Below, piece after piece: positions 1 to 12,535 of a stretch of 64,000 nt of DNA; position 1 is the stretch's first letter; each line of letters opens with the position of its first letter. Under the pieces are notes generated by a model that searched no databases, was not told where the DNA came from, and was given only the letters and a program-made list of their open reading frames with translations. The DNA lies in NCBI RefSeq assembly GCF_030035675.1, contig NC_084497.1:30578437-30642436 (forward strand), written 5' to 3'. Position numbers and translations under genes: made by a program. Origin of the DNA: Rhineura floridana (lineage: Eukaryota; Chordata; Lepidosauria; Squamata; Rhineuridae).

Positions 1-361
1 GAGGGCTGTCAGCTCTGCTTTTGGAGACTAGAGTCCTGTTCCAGGCAGACAATAGTCCCCGGAGGATGCCAAGGAGGAACTGGGGAAGACTCAGAACGGA
101 GCTATGTGGCTGAGGAAGGAGTCCTTGGAGGACAGGCTGGAGGAGCATGCGGAGGGGTGTGTGCTTCAGTCGAAGCCAGTCCAGGGGACGGAGGCGCTAC
201 ACGTTTTCTATGGCTTCCGTAAGGCCACCCCCAGAGCCGAGTGGCAGGTGTGCTCCGTGGCTGGGTCTGGCTTCCTTCTACAGCCAGAGCACCTGCAAAA
301 GGGGCCGGATTGTGCAGTGACAGGCACAGCCTCAACCGCTCTCCACAACTGGCCCCCTCAC

Positions 362-3300
362 CTGCCTTTGAAGAAAGCTACATAGAAAGGGGAGGAGTAG
401 AAATTCACAAACTGGAAGATGAAGACTTTGAAGGTGAAGGCGTCTTCGTGCTGGGTCTGCGTTCGGTGCATTTCTGCAACAGAGAAGACCCCAGTGGGGA
501 GTTGCGTGGGTTGCAATTGGCCAGCAGAGGGGGGAGCAATGACAGAGAGGAATGGGGAGCAGCACTGCAGCAGAAGAGCATTTGCCCCAGCGGCCTGCCA
601 TGTGCCGATGGGGGCAGCGGGAGCCTGTCTCCCCACGCTGAGCCAGCTGGAAATGGCAAAGGGTGGTGGAGGTGGTGGGGATGACGTGGACAGACACGAG
701 TAATGAGCAGTGCTTTTGTGCCAGCCAGCTGGCCGGCGGGCAACATCTTAGACTCACCCCACCTGGTGAGCTTCTCAGCCAGAGAGGTGTAGACCTGACT
801 CAAGAGGAGGATGAGCACCAGGTTCACCATGGAGCTGCTGATGTTGGCGATGTTCCCTGCCTGCAGGGCACATGGAAGGGGGGGAATCAAGCTTTGCTCC
901 TCCTGGCCTCTCCAAAGACAATCCCTTGTCCCTCCTCAAAATGCAAACAGAAGAAATTGGAGTTTACTTTGTCTGGGGGCCCCTTAAACTTTCCTAAGGG
1001 AGTTTAATCCTGTGTAGTGGTGGGAGTGGAGGGGAAGACCCCCCACACCTTGAAAGGAGCACCTCTGAACCTCAAAATACACGCGCACACACATGGGAGC
1101 CTGACAATCTGAACATAACTGTAATTAAGTTAAATGATGATGACAATGTTGACAAAGGCAATGTGCCCTCCAGCCCTTTGGGATCAAGACCAGAATGCTG
1201 GGAGGCAGAAGGGAGCCTGTGCTGGGATGCTCATGATAAACCTTTGTACATGTTTGTTGGTTTGTTTTGTTTCTCCATCAGTGTGCACACCATCCTCTAC
1301 AGAGTACTAGAGGGCAGGTTCCTGCCCCAAAGGGCTTCCAGTCTAACACCTGACCCTTTGGGGAGAATTCTGCCTGTACTGTTTTCATTTTATTCCTGCA
1401 AATGTGAGAGAAAAAGAGAGACTTTCCCCTACAAAATCCGTAGCCTAACGTTCAGCGAAGGGGCCTTGAATATCCCTGAGGGGGACTGGGCCAGGCCTCT
1501 GGGGGACCCAGGGTGCCCTTTCACAGCTGAGGGCAGGATCCAAGCCCCAGGCCAAGCGCCACACTGCCACACGGCTCTTCCCTCTCTGCCACCCTGGCCC
1601 CTTCCCTACCAGGCCTCCCTCCTCACCTGGGTCACTAAGACTGCATTCCCCGTGTGGTACATCATAGTGCTGACAATCCCACGGTACATGATCACTGACA
1701 CCAAGAAGATCATCACCACACAGAGCTGAGGGGAGAAGCCAAAGGTGTGTGTGGAGTTGGGGAGGGGGGGCGGCACGGTCAGTGCTCAGGCAGGGACACC
1801 TCCTGGCCGGGGTAGGGGAGCACCTCACCATGACGATGACAGCCATGGAACCCGTCACGATGCGTGACAGCCGGTCGCGTGCGGGCAAGTGAGGCTCCTT
1901 CACCCCCGTGATGGGGTTCTGTTCCATGCAGGGAGCCATTGCAGCAAACTCTGGCCGGGGATGCTCCTGGGAGGGAGAGAGATGGCGCCACAGGGGCGAA
2001 CACAGAGTTAGAGGGTCCCAAACAGGGAGTAAACCCCTTTGGACTCAAACGTGATCTCCTTCCAAGGAAAGATGCAAAGCGTTGGTTTCACATCTTTCAG
2101 TCGTTTTAATTGTTTTGTATTGTTTTTAATTCTTCATGTATTGTTGCACTGACATTTTATGTGAGTTGGTGGTTTGTTTATAAATAAATTTTGAATTATT
2201 GTTATGCTGCTGATTTATTATTTTTGAGTCTCATTTTTTTCCTTCTGCCATGCTGTTTTATTTGCTTAGTTAATACGTGTCTTTTTCTTCTTCTATAAGC
2301 CAACTGAGAATGGTGGCTGGAAAGGCACGAGATAACATTTCAAAAGTGAATAAGTACATTTCATTGGAAACATTTGTATATAAAGTATGTGAGTGTTTTG
2401 TATATGAGATCAGAATTATCACAATGGGTTTATTTATTTATTTTAAAATATGGAAATACTGCTCTTCATCTAATACCAGAGCACAAAATGAAAAGAAAAC
2501 ACAGTTAAGATAACATACATACTGAAATATGAAACTGCTTTAAAAAATGTTGCTGTCTTTATCAGCCTGAGTCATCTGCAGTGCATCTGCTAGTTCTTAT
2601 GCATAGGGCACGTTTCTGTGTTAGAGTAAGTAGTCTGGCAGCATGCAAGCAATTTAGTATTTTAGGGTACAATTCTCAAAAGGCTTACTACAGAGTGAGC
2701 TTCACTGAGCACAGCAGGACTTCCTACTGAGGAAACATGCATCAGTCTGCAGCGTTAGCAGGGAGCGAGGCAGCCGATCTGTGAGCATCTGCTACCTGCA
2801 CCTGAGCAAACAATGACTGACTCCAGGGCGGGATCACTCATGCGACAGGACAGGTGGGGCCACTTGCCTCTTCCTGCCTCCTGCTCTCCAAATTGGCTGT
2901 CGGTGCCTCCCCTGCCTGTTCAGTCTGGCAAGAGCAGCCACAGGAGCACAGGAGCTGCTTTAGGCCCAGTCAGGCCATTGGGGCCACATTGGTTAGTATT
3001 GTCTATTCTGCCTGGCAGCAGCTCCCCAGGATTTCAAGACAGAGAGTCTCTTCCCAGGCCTACCTGGAGAACCTGGGACGTTCTGCATGCAAGGCAGATG
3101 CTCTGCCACAGACCAGCGCCCCTTGCCCATGTCCAGGCAGGCAGAAGGGTGTGTGTGCAGTGGGCAAACCCCTGCCGAGGCACCAGCACGCCCAGGGCAT
3201 GAGGCTGCTGGGGAGGGTGCACTGCGTGCCTGTTTGTTGTCGACTGGCGCCATCTGGTGGCTGGAACTGCAGGGCTTCCTCTGCCTTTGCCTGCCACAGG

Positions 3301-6300
3301 AAACGCTGGCCAGGCTCTCCCCCAGCACACGGAAGGGTTAGGAGAGGCCAGGCGGGCCCAGATCCATCTCCTACTTGCCTCTTCCTCCTGGAAGTCCATG
3401 CAGTTCCAGTGGTGGGCGAGTGTTGCATTTTTCCGCTTCCAGTACTCCAGGAAGGTCACAGCCCAAAAGGACATGAAGATACTGAAGAAGACGGTCCCTG
3501 GGTGGTCAAAGAGGTAGCCCACCTGTGGCACAACAGGGGGAGAGAGGGGGAAAGACGCGCCCTTGAGCAGCCACCACACCTTGAGTAAAAAAGCCTTTCC
3601 AGTGAAATCAGATTCACCACATTGTAGCACCTACTGTCCATGCACATTCAGTGATTTGCTCTATATTTAGAAAAATTAAATATAGCTCGTCCGCTATGCA
3701 TTTGGACACCTCTTAAAATAGCATAACCAGACTTGATGATTCCTGTGATCAAGGAGGTTTTTGTCTATGCGTGGATAATTAGATGCCCTTTTGAATCTTG
3801 ACTGAACTTTTCAAAACTGCACTGATTTTAACCACCGATTTCAAAACTGCACTGCTAGTATTGATTAAATGAATGATGAATGAAAGCTTTTTAGCCCCTC
3901 AAATCAATTAATGTATTTGAAATACGTTATAGATCAGCACTGTTCCCATTTTACAGATGGGGGAACTGAGGTCACTGGAGTCTGGCCTGCCTGCTCTGAG
4001 CCCATGGAAGAGGTTCTTGCTGTGTCTACTTTGGGAGCAGACAGGCTATGCTATCCCTACTCCCCATGGACAAAACTCCATGACATCGCAACAACCTCCT
4101 CCCCCCACTCCAGCCTCCCCCCCGAAACAGCCCCCAGCAGGCCCAGCTGCCAGGAAGCCAATTCACCTTCGCCATGGGGCAAATCTCGGAGAGGTTCCAG
4201 TTGCCGCAGGTGTCACACAGGGGGCACATGAGGAACTGGCCCCCGCTGCTGCAGGTCTCTTGCCTGGGGAGAAGCCAAAGGGGGTGGGGTCAGTGGAGGG
4301 AAGCAGGGAGGCCTCACTCTCCAAGGGCTCATGGTGCTCAGTGCCTGTTGGGTCCCCTTCAGCTCTCTCTGAAATCTGACACAGGGTGGACTTTTAAATA
4401 ACTGGAGTTCAGCCCTGAAGTCTGTGTGCGTGATGAAATCAGAAGGGAGTGCCTCTGAGCATATGAAGATGCCCTTCCCCTTGCCCAGAGTTGCCACAAT
4501 CGGAGATCTGGGGCTAGAGGGGAAGAGGGTCCTGAATCAGAGAGCGGGGAGGGGGGAGAAGGAGGTGTTCACTTGATCTATCCAGTATCCTGTTCCCAAC
4601 AGGGGTCAGTCAGAAACCCAGAAAGGGCTTCCGACAGTGTCCAGCCATAGTCCTCTGGAACCCCCACCCACCACCAGGATGCTGAAGGCAGCCGTCACCT
4701 CATGAGGGTAGTCCTCTCCTGCCTGTGTCAAGGCAGGCTTGAGTGGTGGTCCCATAATTCCCTACTAGGAAAAGCCTCACCAGCTGAACTCCTGCCTGTA
4801 GCGCAGCCATAAAAGAGATGGAGGAAGAGCTTGTCACCCTGTCGGGCCCATGGAGGAAGTGGATTGCTCTGGCAAGAGGCACTTGTGGGTCATGTCCCAT
4901 TACATGCAAGCTGACTGAAGCCCCCCGCCCCCCCATCTGCCACACTCACGCTGGCGTGTTTGTCCCCATGGTGAACAGGCCTGCCAGGAACACCAAAGTG
5001 CCAACAGCCGCAGCTGGGAGGAGCCAAGCCGTGTAGAATCCTGTAAGGAGAGAGGCCAGGCAGAGCCCATGAGCACTGACACCCAAAGACCCTGAAATGC
5101 AACTTTCTCCTGCCCTCCTGTCCCTCATCTTTGGACCCAGATGTGGAGCAGCAGCTGAGACCCAGAACTCTGGCTCAGCACCACTGGAGACATGAAGCCA
5201 TTTCCAAGGAAAATTTGTCTCTGAGCATATGCAGAGTATCTTGCTTCATTCAAGCCAGGGCTCAAACTGGAACACATATAATAACAAAAATAAAATATAT
5301 AAAAATAAAAAAGAGCAAGACCCCCTCCCCAATAGGGGGTTGGGCACAGCCTACCATTTGCAGACTGTGCTCGTGTGCATTGCTTTTCTTATTTTCTCGA
5401 ATTCTGAGCAAAGTTTTGCGCCCAGGTGGGTCTGCACCAGCCAAGAAGGAGAGAAAAGAGGCCCCGCCCCAGGAGCGCCTCACCTAGCCAAGCAAAGTAG
5501 ATGGCCACCTTCTCCCCAAAGTATTCTCGGATGTGGTCCAAGGGCTGGTACTTGTACCAGCAGCGCCACTGAGCCCAGAAGCGGTACAAGATCTGCCGGG
5601 GATTCAACTCCTCGCTCAGCACCTCATAATCGGGCAGCTCAAAGGGGCCCTGGAGGAAGAGGAAGGGAAGAGGTTAAGGAGGGTGCGTGACATCATCCAC
5701 AGGCCAGGAAGTGATGTCAGAAGACAGCAGACAATTCTAGACTGCTGATGGATGGAGGTACCAAATCTGAAATGTACAACCTAAGAAAGAACAGCAAGAT
5801 CTCTTTATTTTATCTTTAAAAAAACAAAACACAAACAAACCTTGACATTTTATTTTGAAATAAATATTTTAAAAAAAGACAGGCAACAATGAAGCCCACT
5901 GCCTAACCATTCACAATATCCTCCAAATTATTATGCGGCGCCTTTCCTACTCATTGCTTGCCATTTATGTCATATCTGATCTGATATAACCTATTTAAAA
6001 TGTCCTTTACACAGTGGTTTATCATTTGGTTTGAGTGTCAAGTGAAACAGTTATGATAACAACCAGAACGGTGGCTTGGAGCATGTGCAGAGTGCCCTTC
6101 CCCAGGGACCATAGGAAGCTGCCTCATACAGAGTCAGACTACTGGGGTCCACCTAGCTCAGTATTGTCTACACCAACTGGCAGTAACTCTTCAGGGCTTC
6201 ATGCAGGAGAATTCCCAGCCCTACCTGGAGATGCTGCCATTGGGGACTGAACCTGGGACCTTCTGCCTGCAAGGCAGGGGCTCTGCCACTGAGCCAGGGT

Positions 6301-9300
6301 CCTCCCCTTCACCACTGATGAAAGGCAGGAGTTATTGGAAGAAGAGGGCCCCAGCATCTCCCTCTCTCACACATACACACCCCGCCATTCCAGATCTGAC
6401 CCTCCCAGCCTTTTTCACCTCATGCAATGGGAAGGCTGCAGCGTAGATCCCTTCATTCAGCAGCCGGTCAATGCCAATTTCAGCATGCTTCCGCTTCCCG
6501 TAGATGGTCCGGGCCAAGATCTCGTACACCTGCGAGAGAGAGATGGATGGCCAGGGTGGGTTTTAGCCAGGTGGAAGGAAGGAAGGAAGGAAGGAAGGAA
6601 GGAAGGGAGGAAGGAAGGAAGGAAGGAAGGAAGGAAGGAAGGGGAGTTGCCTCCCCTTGCTGCCCCCCCCCGAGCCCCCAAGCACGGCTGGGCTGGGCAT
6701 TCACCACCCCACAAGCACTCACGATGCGATGCCTTTGTGTGTTGGTGAAGTAGGAATCATGCAAGTCGCTGCCCAGGAACCTGGAAAGGGGTGGGGAGGG
6801 AGAGAGAGATCAAAGACCTGCAGAGCCCGTCTGCGCAGAGGCAACAGTGGGAGCGGCGGTCACGAATGCCGTCCTCCTGACCTCTCCGTCTGGCCCTCGA
6901 GCCTCTCCCCAGGCGACGCCACCTCTCCCAAGACTGTGAGAACGCCTCTTGTGTGCCTGGGTGGAGAGACTGGGGTGATGGGGTGCATGCGGCCAGACTG
7001 CAGCCTGCTGTGCAGAAGGTCAAGAGTCACAGATGTTGTTCTGCTCACTGTTGCCTCTGGCCCCACCCACCACTGGTATGTGGCCCCTAGAAGTTTGCCC
7101 ACAAGCGAATGTGGCCCTCAGGCTGAAAAATTCCCCCCTCCCTGCTTCAGAGGGTAGGATCTGGACCAAGAGGTTCAAGTTACAAGAAAAACACTTTGGA
7201 TGAAACATTAGAATGAGTTTACTCCTCAGTCATAAGACGGTGGCCATGCTGTGGAAGAGGCTGCCTTGGAGGGCGACGGACTCTCCTTCATGGGAGATTT
7301 TTAAATAGAGGCCAGATAGCTACCTATCAAGAATGTTGTACTTGTGGGCTTCCTGCATCAGCAGGGGGTTGGAGAAGATGACCTTTGTGGTCCCTTCCAA
7401 CTCAGCAGTTTCATCTGACTTGGTGGCCTTAGGGCCAGCCACAATCTCTCAGCCTCTGCTCTCCCATTGGCCAATTAGCCTCTCCCATTGGCCAACCCAT
7501 TAGCCTACCTAACAGGGATGTTGTGGGGGTGACAATCAGCAATGATTGTGAAACACTCTGAATGCTCAGAGTCACTATATTTATTTATTTATTACATTTA
7601 TATACCGCCTCATAGCAGAAGCTCTCTGGGCGGTTTACAGCATATATGCCTTGGATATTGTATAGAAGGAGTGGGGGGGGGACCTCTTCAGCCCAAGGGC
7701 CACGTTCTCTCACGAACCACCTTCCAGGGGCTGCACTCCAGTGGCGGGCAGTGCCAGAGGCCAAAAACTGGCAGAGCAATGGAGGCAACTCTTATCTTTC
7801 TACAAAAGTCAGAGGTTTCTGCTCACCACACACACATGCGCACACTTCTGTCCCTCACCCAGTCAGGCAAGAGACGTTGGCATCCTGCCAGGCAGAAACA
7901 CATCAGCGCTGGCTTGGGGCAAAAGGGTGCAGGCAACCTGGGGAGGGTCCTGCAGGGTCTCCAGGTGGGTCTCCAGGTGTGGCAGGATTTGTCATGGCCC
8001 CCCCGCCTGCCCCCACTCACTTGCCCAGCTTGGACTTGCGGAAGGCACAGGTGTAGTAGTCGACGGGCTTCTTGGGGACCTGCTGGGCCATGACGTTGGG
8101 AAGGCGGAGCTTCCGGAGCAGATCGTCTGAGCTGTTCCTGTCTGGATTGGGGTGGGCCTACCAAGGGGGCACAGAGGAAGGAGTCACTGCGGGCTGCTCC
8201 TGGGGGCCACGAGGCAGACCCCTCGTGTGGGGGAAGGAAGCTGGGCGGCCCCCACCTCTCCCCAAGGCTCACCCCCCCACCCCCACCCAGGGCACTCACC
8301 TGGAGAGGTGCTCGCAGGCACAGCTCCTCTGCGTAGTAGACCAGCACCTCCCAGGGGGCGCTCAGCTTCAGGTAGTGGATGCCCTTGCGCTCGCTCAGGG
8401 TCTCCTCCTAAGAAGGCAAGAGGTTGACGGGAAGTGGGGGCAAAGGGCTTCCTCCAGGCACCCCCAGGCAATGGCTAGCAGGTGCTCACCTCACAGGGCA
8501 CTTCAGCACCAGCAGTGCACAGACCACGGCCTGCACATTTGTGTCGGTGCAAGCACATGTCCAGAGTGCCCGCAGAGGTGCCTCCGCTTGCCGGCTCACC
8601 TTCTCCATCAAGAGGCCGGCACTCTGCAGGTTCCTGAGGAACTTCTGCTTCCATCGCTCGTGGCGCCCGCGGGCCACCTCCCATCGGGCCCCCTGGCCCC
8701 CTGCCCTCTCGCCTCCCCAGCGGGGCTCCTTGCTCCGCCTCTTCTTCGCGGGCCGCAGCTTCTCTTCCCAGACCAGCACAAAGTCTGCCAACAGACCAGA
8801 AAGGGGGGAGGGAGTCAGGAGCCCAGGGGCACCCAGCTGGAAACCCAAAGAGTCCCTTCAAAGGCCTGTGCAGCTGGGGGGGAGTGGGGAATGAATGTGC
8901 TGTTGTTTTGTGCTCTGGATTTGTGGAAGGACCCCCCTTGCTGCCTCTTGCTTTGGCAGCTCACTTCTTGCAAAGATGGTCTTGATCAGTGTGGGGAGCT
9001 GGGGGGAGCAGGGGTGGCCCTGCAGTCATCCAGCAGCACAGCTTTTGCAAGGGCAGCTTGATAAGCTTGCAAAGGAGTCAGGCAAGAAGATGGTGGGGAG
9101 GAGGCTGAACTCACCAATCTTCGTTTTCCCATCTCTGAAGTAGGTACCAGGGGAACCACCCGCACAGCCATAACTGTCATTGCTGTAAACGTAGATGGGG
9201 TCCTCCTCCTCCCCCTCCTCCTGACAACAAAGAAGGGGGTGAGGCATGGTGGGATGGGATGGGATGGGGAGGCCATGCTGGAGGCTGGCTCGGAATTAAA

Positions 9301-10201
9301 GGGGGGCCTTGCGAAGGGCCTGGTGCGGCTGGGGGGGGGAGTGGCCGCTCAGTGCTGGAGCAAAGGCCACCCGGAGCTCCCCCCCCATCCTTCCTTCTTT
9401 TTGAAGGAGAGCGCGCCGGGGTTTCACATGCCTTGCCTGGCCACAAAGAGAGGCTCCCCCCGCTGCCCCCCCCGCATGCCAGCTCAGCTCAGCCCTTGCG
9501 CCGCAGACCGCCTGCCAGCTCCTGTTTCTGAGTGGACGCCGTTTGCAGCAACGAGATCGCGCCAGCCGCAAGGCGCAAGCATGGCAAGGGCTCGCCCCCT
9601 CACTGCACCCGGCGGCTCTTTGGCGCCTCGCCCCCATTTGAACAGTCGCGCCCCACAGCGAATTCCTGCCTTCTGCCGGGCAGCATCTTCCGCTGTGCTC
9701 TCGGTGTCACCCTCCAACGCCACAACGCTCAACAGCATCCAAGTGACTCCCAGGGGCTTTGATTGGCATGACAGAGCACACAAAGCGACAGATAATCATG
9801 GGCTTCTCCCCCCCCATCTGGGGAGTGGGCTTCCTGCTTGTCTTGGGACGCTCTTCCAGCCTTTGTTCTACAGCTGGCCCCTGACAGCGTCCTTCTGAGC
9901 ACGTGCAGAGTGTTTTCCCCCTTGCCACTCAGCAAGCACAGCTCGGCCCCAGACACAGCCAGGAGCCCAAGAACCCCCTTCCGGGCCAGGGCAAGAGGCA
10001 ACCAAGGGCCGCGCCCGAGCGCTCCGCCTGCAAAAGCTGCCACGCCAGATCCGCCGCCAGCCCCATACTTACGAAGGTGTCACCGGGGGGCCCATTCGGG
10101 ACCGCGCCGAGGTCGGTAAAGGGGCCGGAGGGGCTCTCTCCCAGGCCGATGAGCAAACTGGTGGCCTGACCATCGGAGCCGGGCACTTTCTTGCGCATCA
10201 T
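362..10201 (-). CDS. ANO7-like: ANO7-like anoctamin, N-terminal 15 coding exons (gene runs off left edge)
   Basis: Anoctamin (TMEM16) family membrane protein; members are Ca2+-regulated phospholipid scramblases or Cl- channels. Coding exons in transcription order: 10073-10201, 9115-9220, 8600-8784, 8300-8407, 8021-8157, 6723-6780, 6419-6529, 5484-5649, 4950-5040, 4167-4263, 3379-3522, 1829-1966, 1627-1725, 758-860, 362-473. They join in phase to 594 residues. The start is the first of two tandem ATGs, giving MMRKK, like the human short form MLRRR. Visible features: cytosolic anoctamin-dimer domain (about 80-330), a Cys-rich first extracellular loop ([11 protein letters not shown], about 375), and TM segments near 335-356, 405-426, 480-508, 527-550 and 570-590. 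Residues such as EMHRTQT, YQPLDH and FVNFYSSP match human ANO7 closely as remembered. The Ca2+-binding helices TM6-8 are outside the window. Exon 11 uses a GC donor. Paralogue status (ANO7 itself or the ANO7P1 locus) rests on neighbours. Confidence 0.93.
2060..2215 (+). repeat. AT-rich LINE/SINE 3' tail remnant
   Basis: TTTTAATTGTTTTGTATTG followed by GTTTATAAATAAATTTTG is the usual look of the 3' end of an old reptile non-LTR element. The family was not fixed. The rest of this long ANO7-like intron (1967-3378) shows only the SINE at 2963-3125 and AT-rich sequence. Confidence 0.4.
2963..3125 (-). mobile_element. tRNA-Ala-headed SINE, degenerate copy
   Basis: Shares the TAGTATTGTCTA, CTGGCAGCAGCTC and ACCTGGGAC-TTCTGCATGCAAGG blocks with the copy at 6113-6305. 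It lies in an ANO7-like intron. Confidence 0.7.
3371..3378 (-). other. GC splice donor after ANO7-like exon 11
   Basis: On the minus strand exon 11 ends GAG followed by GCAAGTAG. The next exon (right end 1966) opens in phase 0 with GAGCATCCC, so only the GC site keeps frame; the nearby GT (CAA/GTAGG) would leave phase 1. GCAAGT is the usual strong form of a GC-AG donor. Confidence 0.75.
4565..4690 (-). mobile_element. CR1-type tail or SINE fragment
   Basis: TCTATCCAGTATCCTGTTCCC with CAGTGTCCAGCCA is the reverse of the common reptile tail seen in plus orientation at 29440-29570. Other likely relatives in the window: 32697-32860, 42950-43060 and 45715-45790. Confidence 0.5.
6113..6305 (-). 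mobile_element. tRNA-Ala-headed SINE, near full length
   Basis: On the minus strand it shows an A box (TGGCTCAGTGGCAGAGCC), a TTGCAGGCAG anticodon-arm remnant and a B box (GGTTCAGTCCC), closely resembling tRNA-Ala(TGC), followed by a unique tail ending near GACTCTGTATGAGG. The same family recurs at 2963-3125, 28443-28640, 34205-34340, 34840-34975, 40810-40915, 48590-48670 and 52530-52690. Confidence 0.8.
6573..6643. repeat. (GGAA)n microsatellite
   Basis: About 70 bases of nearly pure GGAA repeat, broken once near 6606, in the ANO7-like intron just left of exon 6. It makes spurious open frames on both strands. Confidence 0.95.
7208..7430 (+). mobile_element. CR1 LINE 3' end
   Basis: Contains GGAAGAGGCTGCCTTGGAGG and GACCTTTGTGGTCCCTTCC, hallmarks of the amniote CR1 3' region. 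It is 5'-truncated, as is usual for CR1, and sits in an ANO7-like intron. Confidence 0.75.
7576..7650 (+). repeat. Squamate interspersed repeat (TTTATTTATTACATTTATA type)
   Basis: The run of TTTATTTATTTATTACATTT followed by ATACCGCCT and CTCTGGGCGGTTTACAG is a common reptile repeat signature. Related copies: 15015-15103 (split by an L1 insertion and resuming after 17056), 20716-20890, and weaker ones near 13740-13830, 14300-14360 and 37605-37690. Confidence 0.6.
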
Positions 10202-10460
10202 GGTGCTTGGCGGCGGCACGCGGAGGCATCACGGCCCAGCGGCCGTCGCTTCAGCGCCTGGGGAGGGCCGTGCGCCAGAAGAGAAGCCCGCGCTGTCCCG
10301 GAGGGCTCCGCAGCCAGCGCGTCTCCCTCGCCTCCCCCCGGCTCAGCCCTGCCCCTGGCCCGGGGCCGTGCCCGCTTCCCCTTGGCGGCGCAGCATCCTC
10401 GGTCCAGCAGAGGAGATGGAGAGGTGATGTCAGAGGCGGCGGCGAGCTACCGTATTGCCT
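10180..10460 (-). promoter_or_regulatory. CpG-rich 5' end and probable promoter of the ANO7-like gene
   Basis: The sequence around and upstream of the tandem start codons is rich in CG dinucleotides, unlike the surrounding introns. No TATA box was seen. The start site was not fixed; this is inferred from composition and position only. Confidence 0.45.
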
Positions 10461-12535
10461 GGTGCAGGAGGGCAGCTGTGAGCTGGCAGCCGTGCCGTCC
10501 CCCCACGTGCAGGTCCTTCTGCTGCGTAGCTATGGAAATAGGCTGGAGCAGCAGGGACAGACCGTTCTGCCTGGCAAGCCTTGCAGGCTTCAGCGCGGTG
10601 GTGGGTGGGAGGCTCAAGGAAGGGGGATTGCGCAAAGGTAGGCGGGGTGAAGTTGGGGGTGCTCAGCCTTGTGCGTGTCTGTGGGGTGGGGGCCCATGGA
10701 GGAGGGGCGGGCAGATGGTGCCTCTGCAGCAACCACCTACACAGAAGAGGCTGCTCCGGGCCTGAAATGATGCAGAAAACATTCATGCAGCTCAGAAGTC
10801 CTGCCGCTGCCGGCCGAGTGCCCTTCCCTTCCCGCCAACTGCACGACCACTCTGCAAGAGGCTGCTGCCAGGAGAAGCAGGAGGCCGGGACCCGCTGGCC
10901 TTCCTGTCATCCTAGGCTTGGCCTACTCACATCCTTCTCACCAGCCTGAGGAATGCTAAAGTCTGGACCAAGGAAAAGTTTGTTTCTGAACAGGAGAGGC
11001 CAGGCCAGGCGGTGAGCCAGGACAAGTGCCTGCTGGTGAACCCCCAACACTGCCCAGCTGTGGGGTCATGGGATGCCCCCAATAGTTGCAACTGCCAGCA
11101 GGAGAATGTTGACTAGCTATGCGGCTTACAGGAAGGGAAGAAAAATCTAGCTGGGGGATAACAGTCCCCGCTCAATGGCACAGGACAAAAAGGGGGAAGG
11201 GGTGTGAGGGAAGGGGGCAGGAAAGGGATTGTGGGATGCCCTCCAAAGAGCTGGGAAGGATGTAGACCGGATCCAACCCTGATTGGAACCCAGAGCCAAC
11301 CGTTTGATTGCTGATTTATGGCTGCCACAACAAACCAATTAGCCTCTATTTTTGGACCTTTAAGAAGAGCTGTATAAATTAGGGTCTTTCTGTCCTTCAT
11401 TTTAAAAAAACTGGCATTGCATTTCCTGTTGGTACTGAAGCTCTTGCCCACGAGATGGCAAGGGATCTTTAGCCCAGCCAGGCCTCTGCAAGATGGATTT
11501 GAAGAGGCAATGTACATTATGAGAATTGCAACAACCTCGGTTCTTTCCTCCTGCTCCTGCATGTTTGCACAAAGTCCACCTCTCCAGGGTGATGTCCTAT
11601 TAAATATTAACACAGGCAGAAGACCAGAAAACCCATTAGCCTCTCTTAGCTGCATAGGCTAGAGAAAACCAAACACGTCTGAGGTTAAGCGAACTCAGCG
11701 AGCAGCAGCCTTTCCTTATTTGTGCTTAATCATTTCTCATGGCACAGGAACAGCTTAAGTCCCCCCCCCCTCAGCCAATACACACATAACATGGGCACAA
11801 GAATGGACCACCTTGCAGGACTGCTGTGAAGGCAAATGTTTGATGTTGGAACAAGAGAATGTCAAGGGAAGGGGCTGCTGACACTATGGATTGCAACCCC
11901 ATCCACAGGCCTGGGACTGCAGGCACCAGCTCACCCTTGCCATGTAGGAAGGGGCTTTAAAAGATCTACTGGATTGAGCTCTCCTTGGGGATTCAGTGGT
12001 AAGGCAGTGGTGGGCTGGGATCTTCACTGCTGTGGCAGTTCTGCTTGTTTCCAGCCACTGAGAGCCTCAAAATGAATACTGATTATTAAAAAGGGAGGAC
12101 ACAGAAGCAGCTTGCAAACATGCACGGCTTGCTGAGCTGATGGGAGGATACTCAGCAGCCGTGACAGGGAAACATGTGGCCAACAGTGGCTGGCCCCTTC
12201 CCCCAACAGCTGGCATTTAAGGCCCTCCTCCCCATGTTCCATTGCCATCTGTTGCCTGCAGTTTGGGGAAGAATCGCAGAAGAAAAGTCTGCATTCCAGT
12301 TGAACATCATCTCTAGACCGGCAGAGTGATTCCCCCCCCCAAATATAATTCCTTGGCCGAGAACAGATCTATGAAGAGAAGAAACAGGGCCCAGATAAAG
12401 GAGGGGGGCTGTCTGCATCACAGCAGGACCCCCAACTGGATTGTGGGGAGGGGGAATGTTGCTGTTAGCATAACGGTTATGCATGGCACTGGGATGCTTA
12501 TAGTACACACACAGGAGCTCTCCACATTAAAGGCA
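10461..12535. other. Intergenic, ANO7-like to CPLANE2: no gene seen
   Basis: No exon of recognised protein and no clear mobile element was found. Open frames such as 11113-11655 have no splice or family support. The block 11260-11660 is less repetitive and could be regulatory, but nothing in it was identified. Confidence 0.5.

Noticed and set aside
1-361. Search for ANO7-like exon 16
   Set aside because: Neither strand shows the expected continuation (human FVGYPGNYHTLFG); the exon must lie further left.
3379-3382. GT donor four bases past the GC donor of ANO7-like exon 11
   Set aside because: It would end in phase 1, while the next exon needs phase 0.
6335-6764. Frames with repeated EGRK/FLPS residues
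   Set aside because: Translations of the GGAA microsatellite.
8072-9061. 329-residue plus-strand open frame
   Set aside because: Antisense shadow of ANO7-like exons 3-5.
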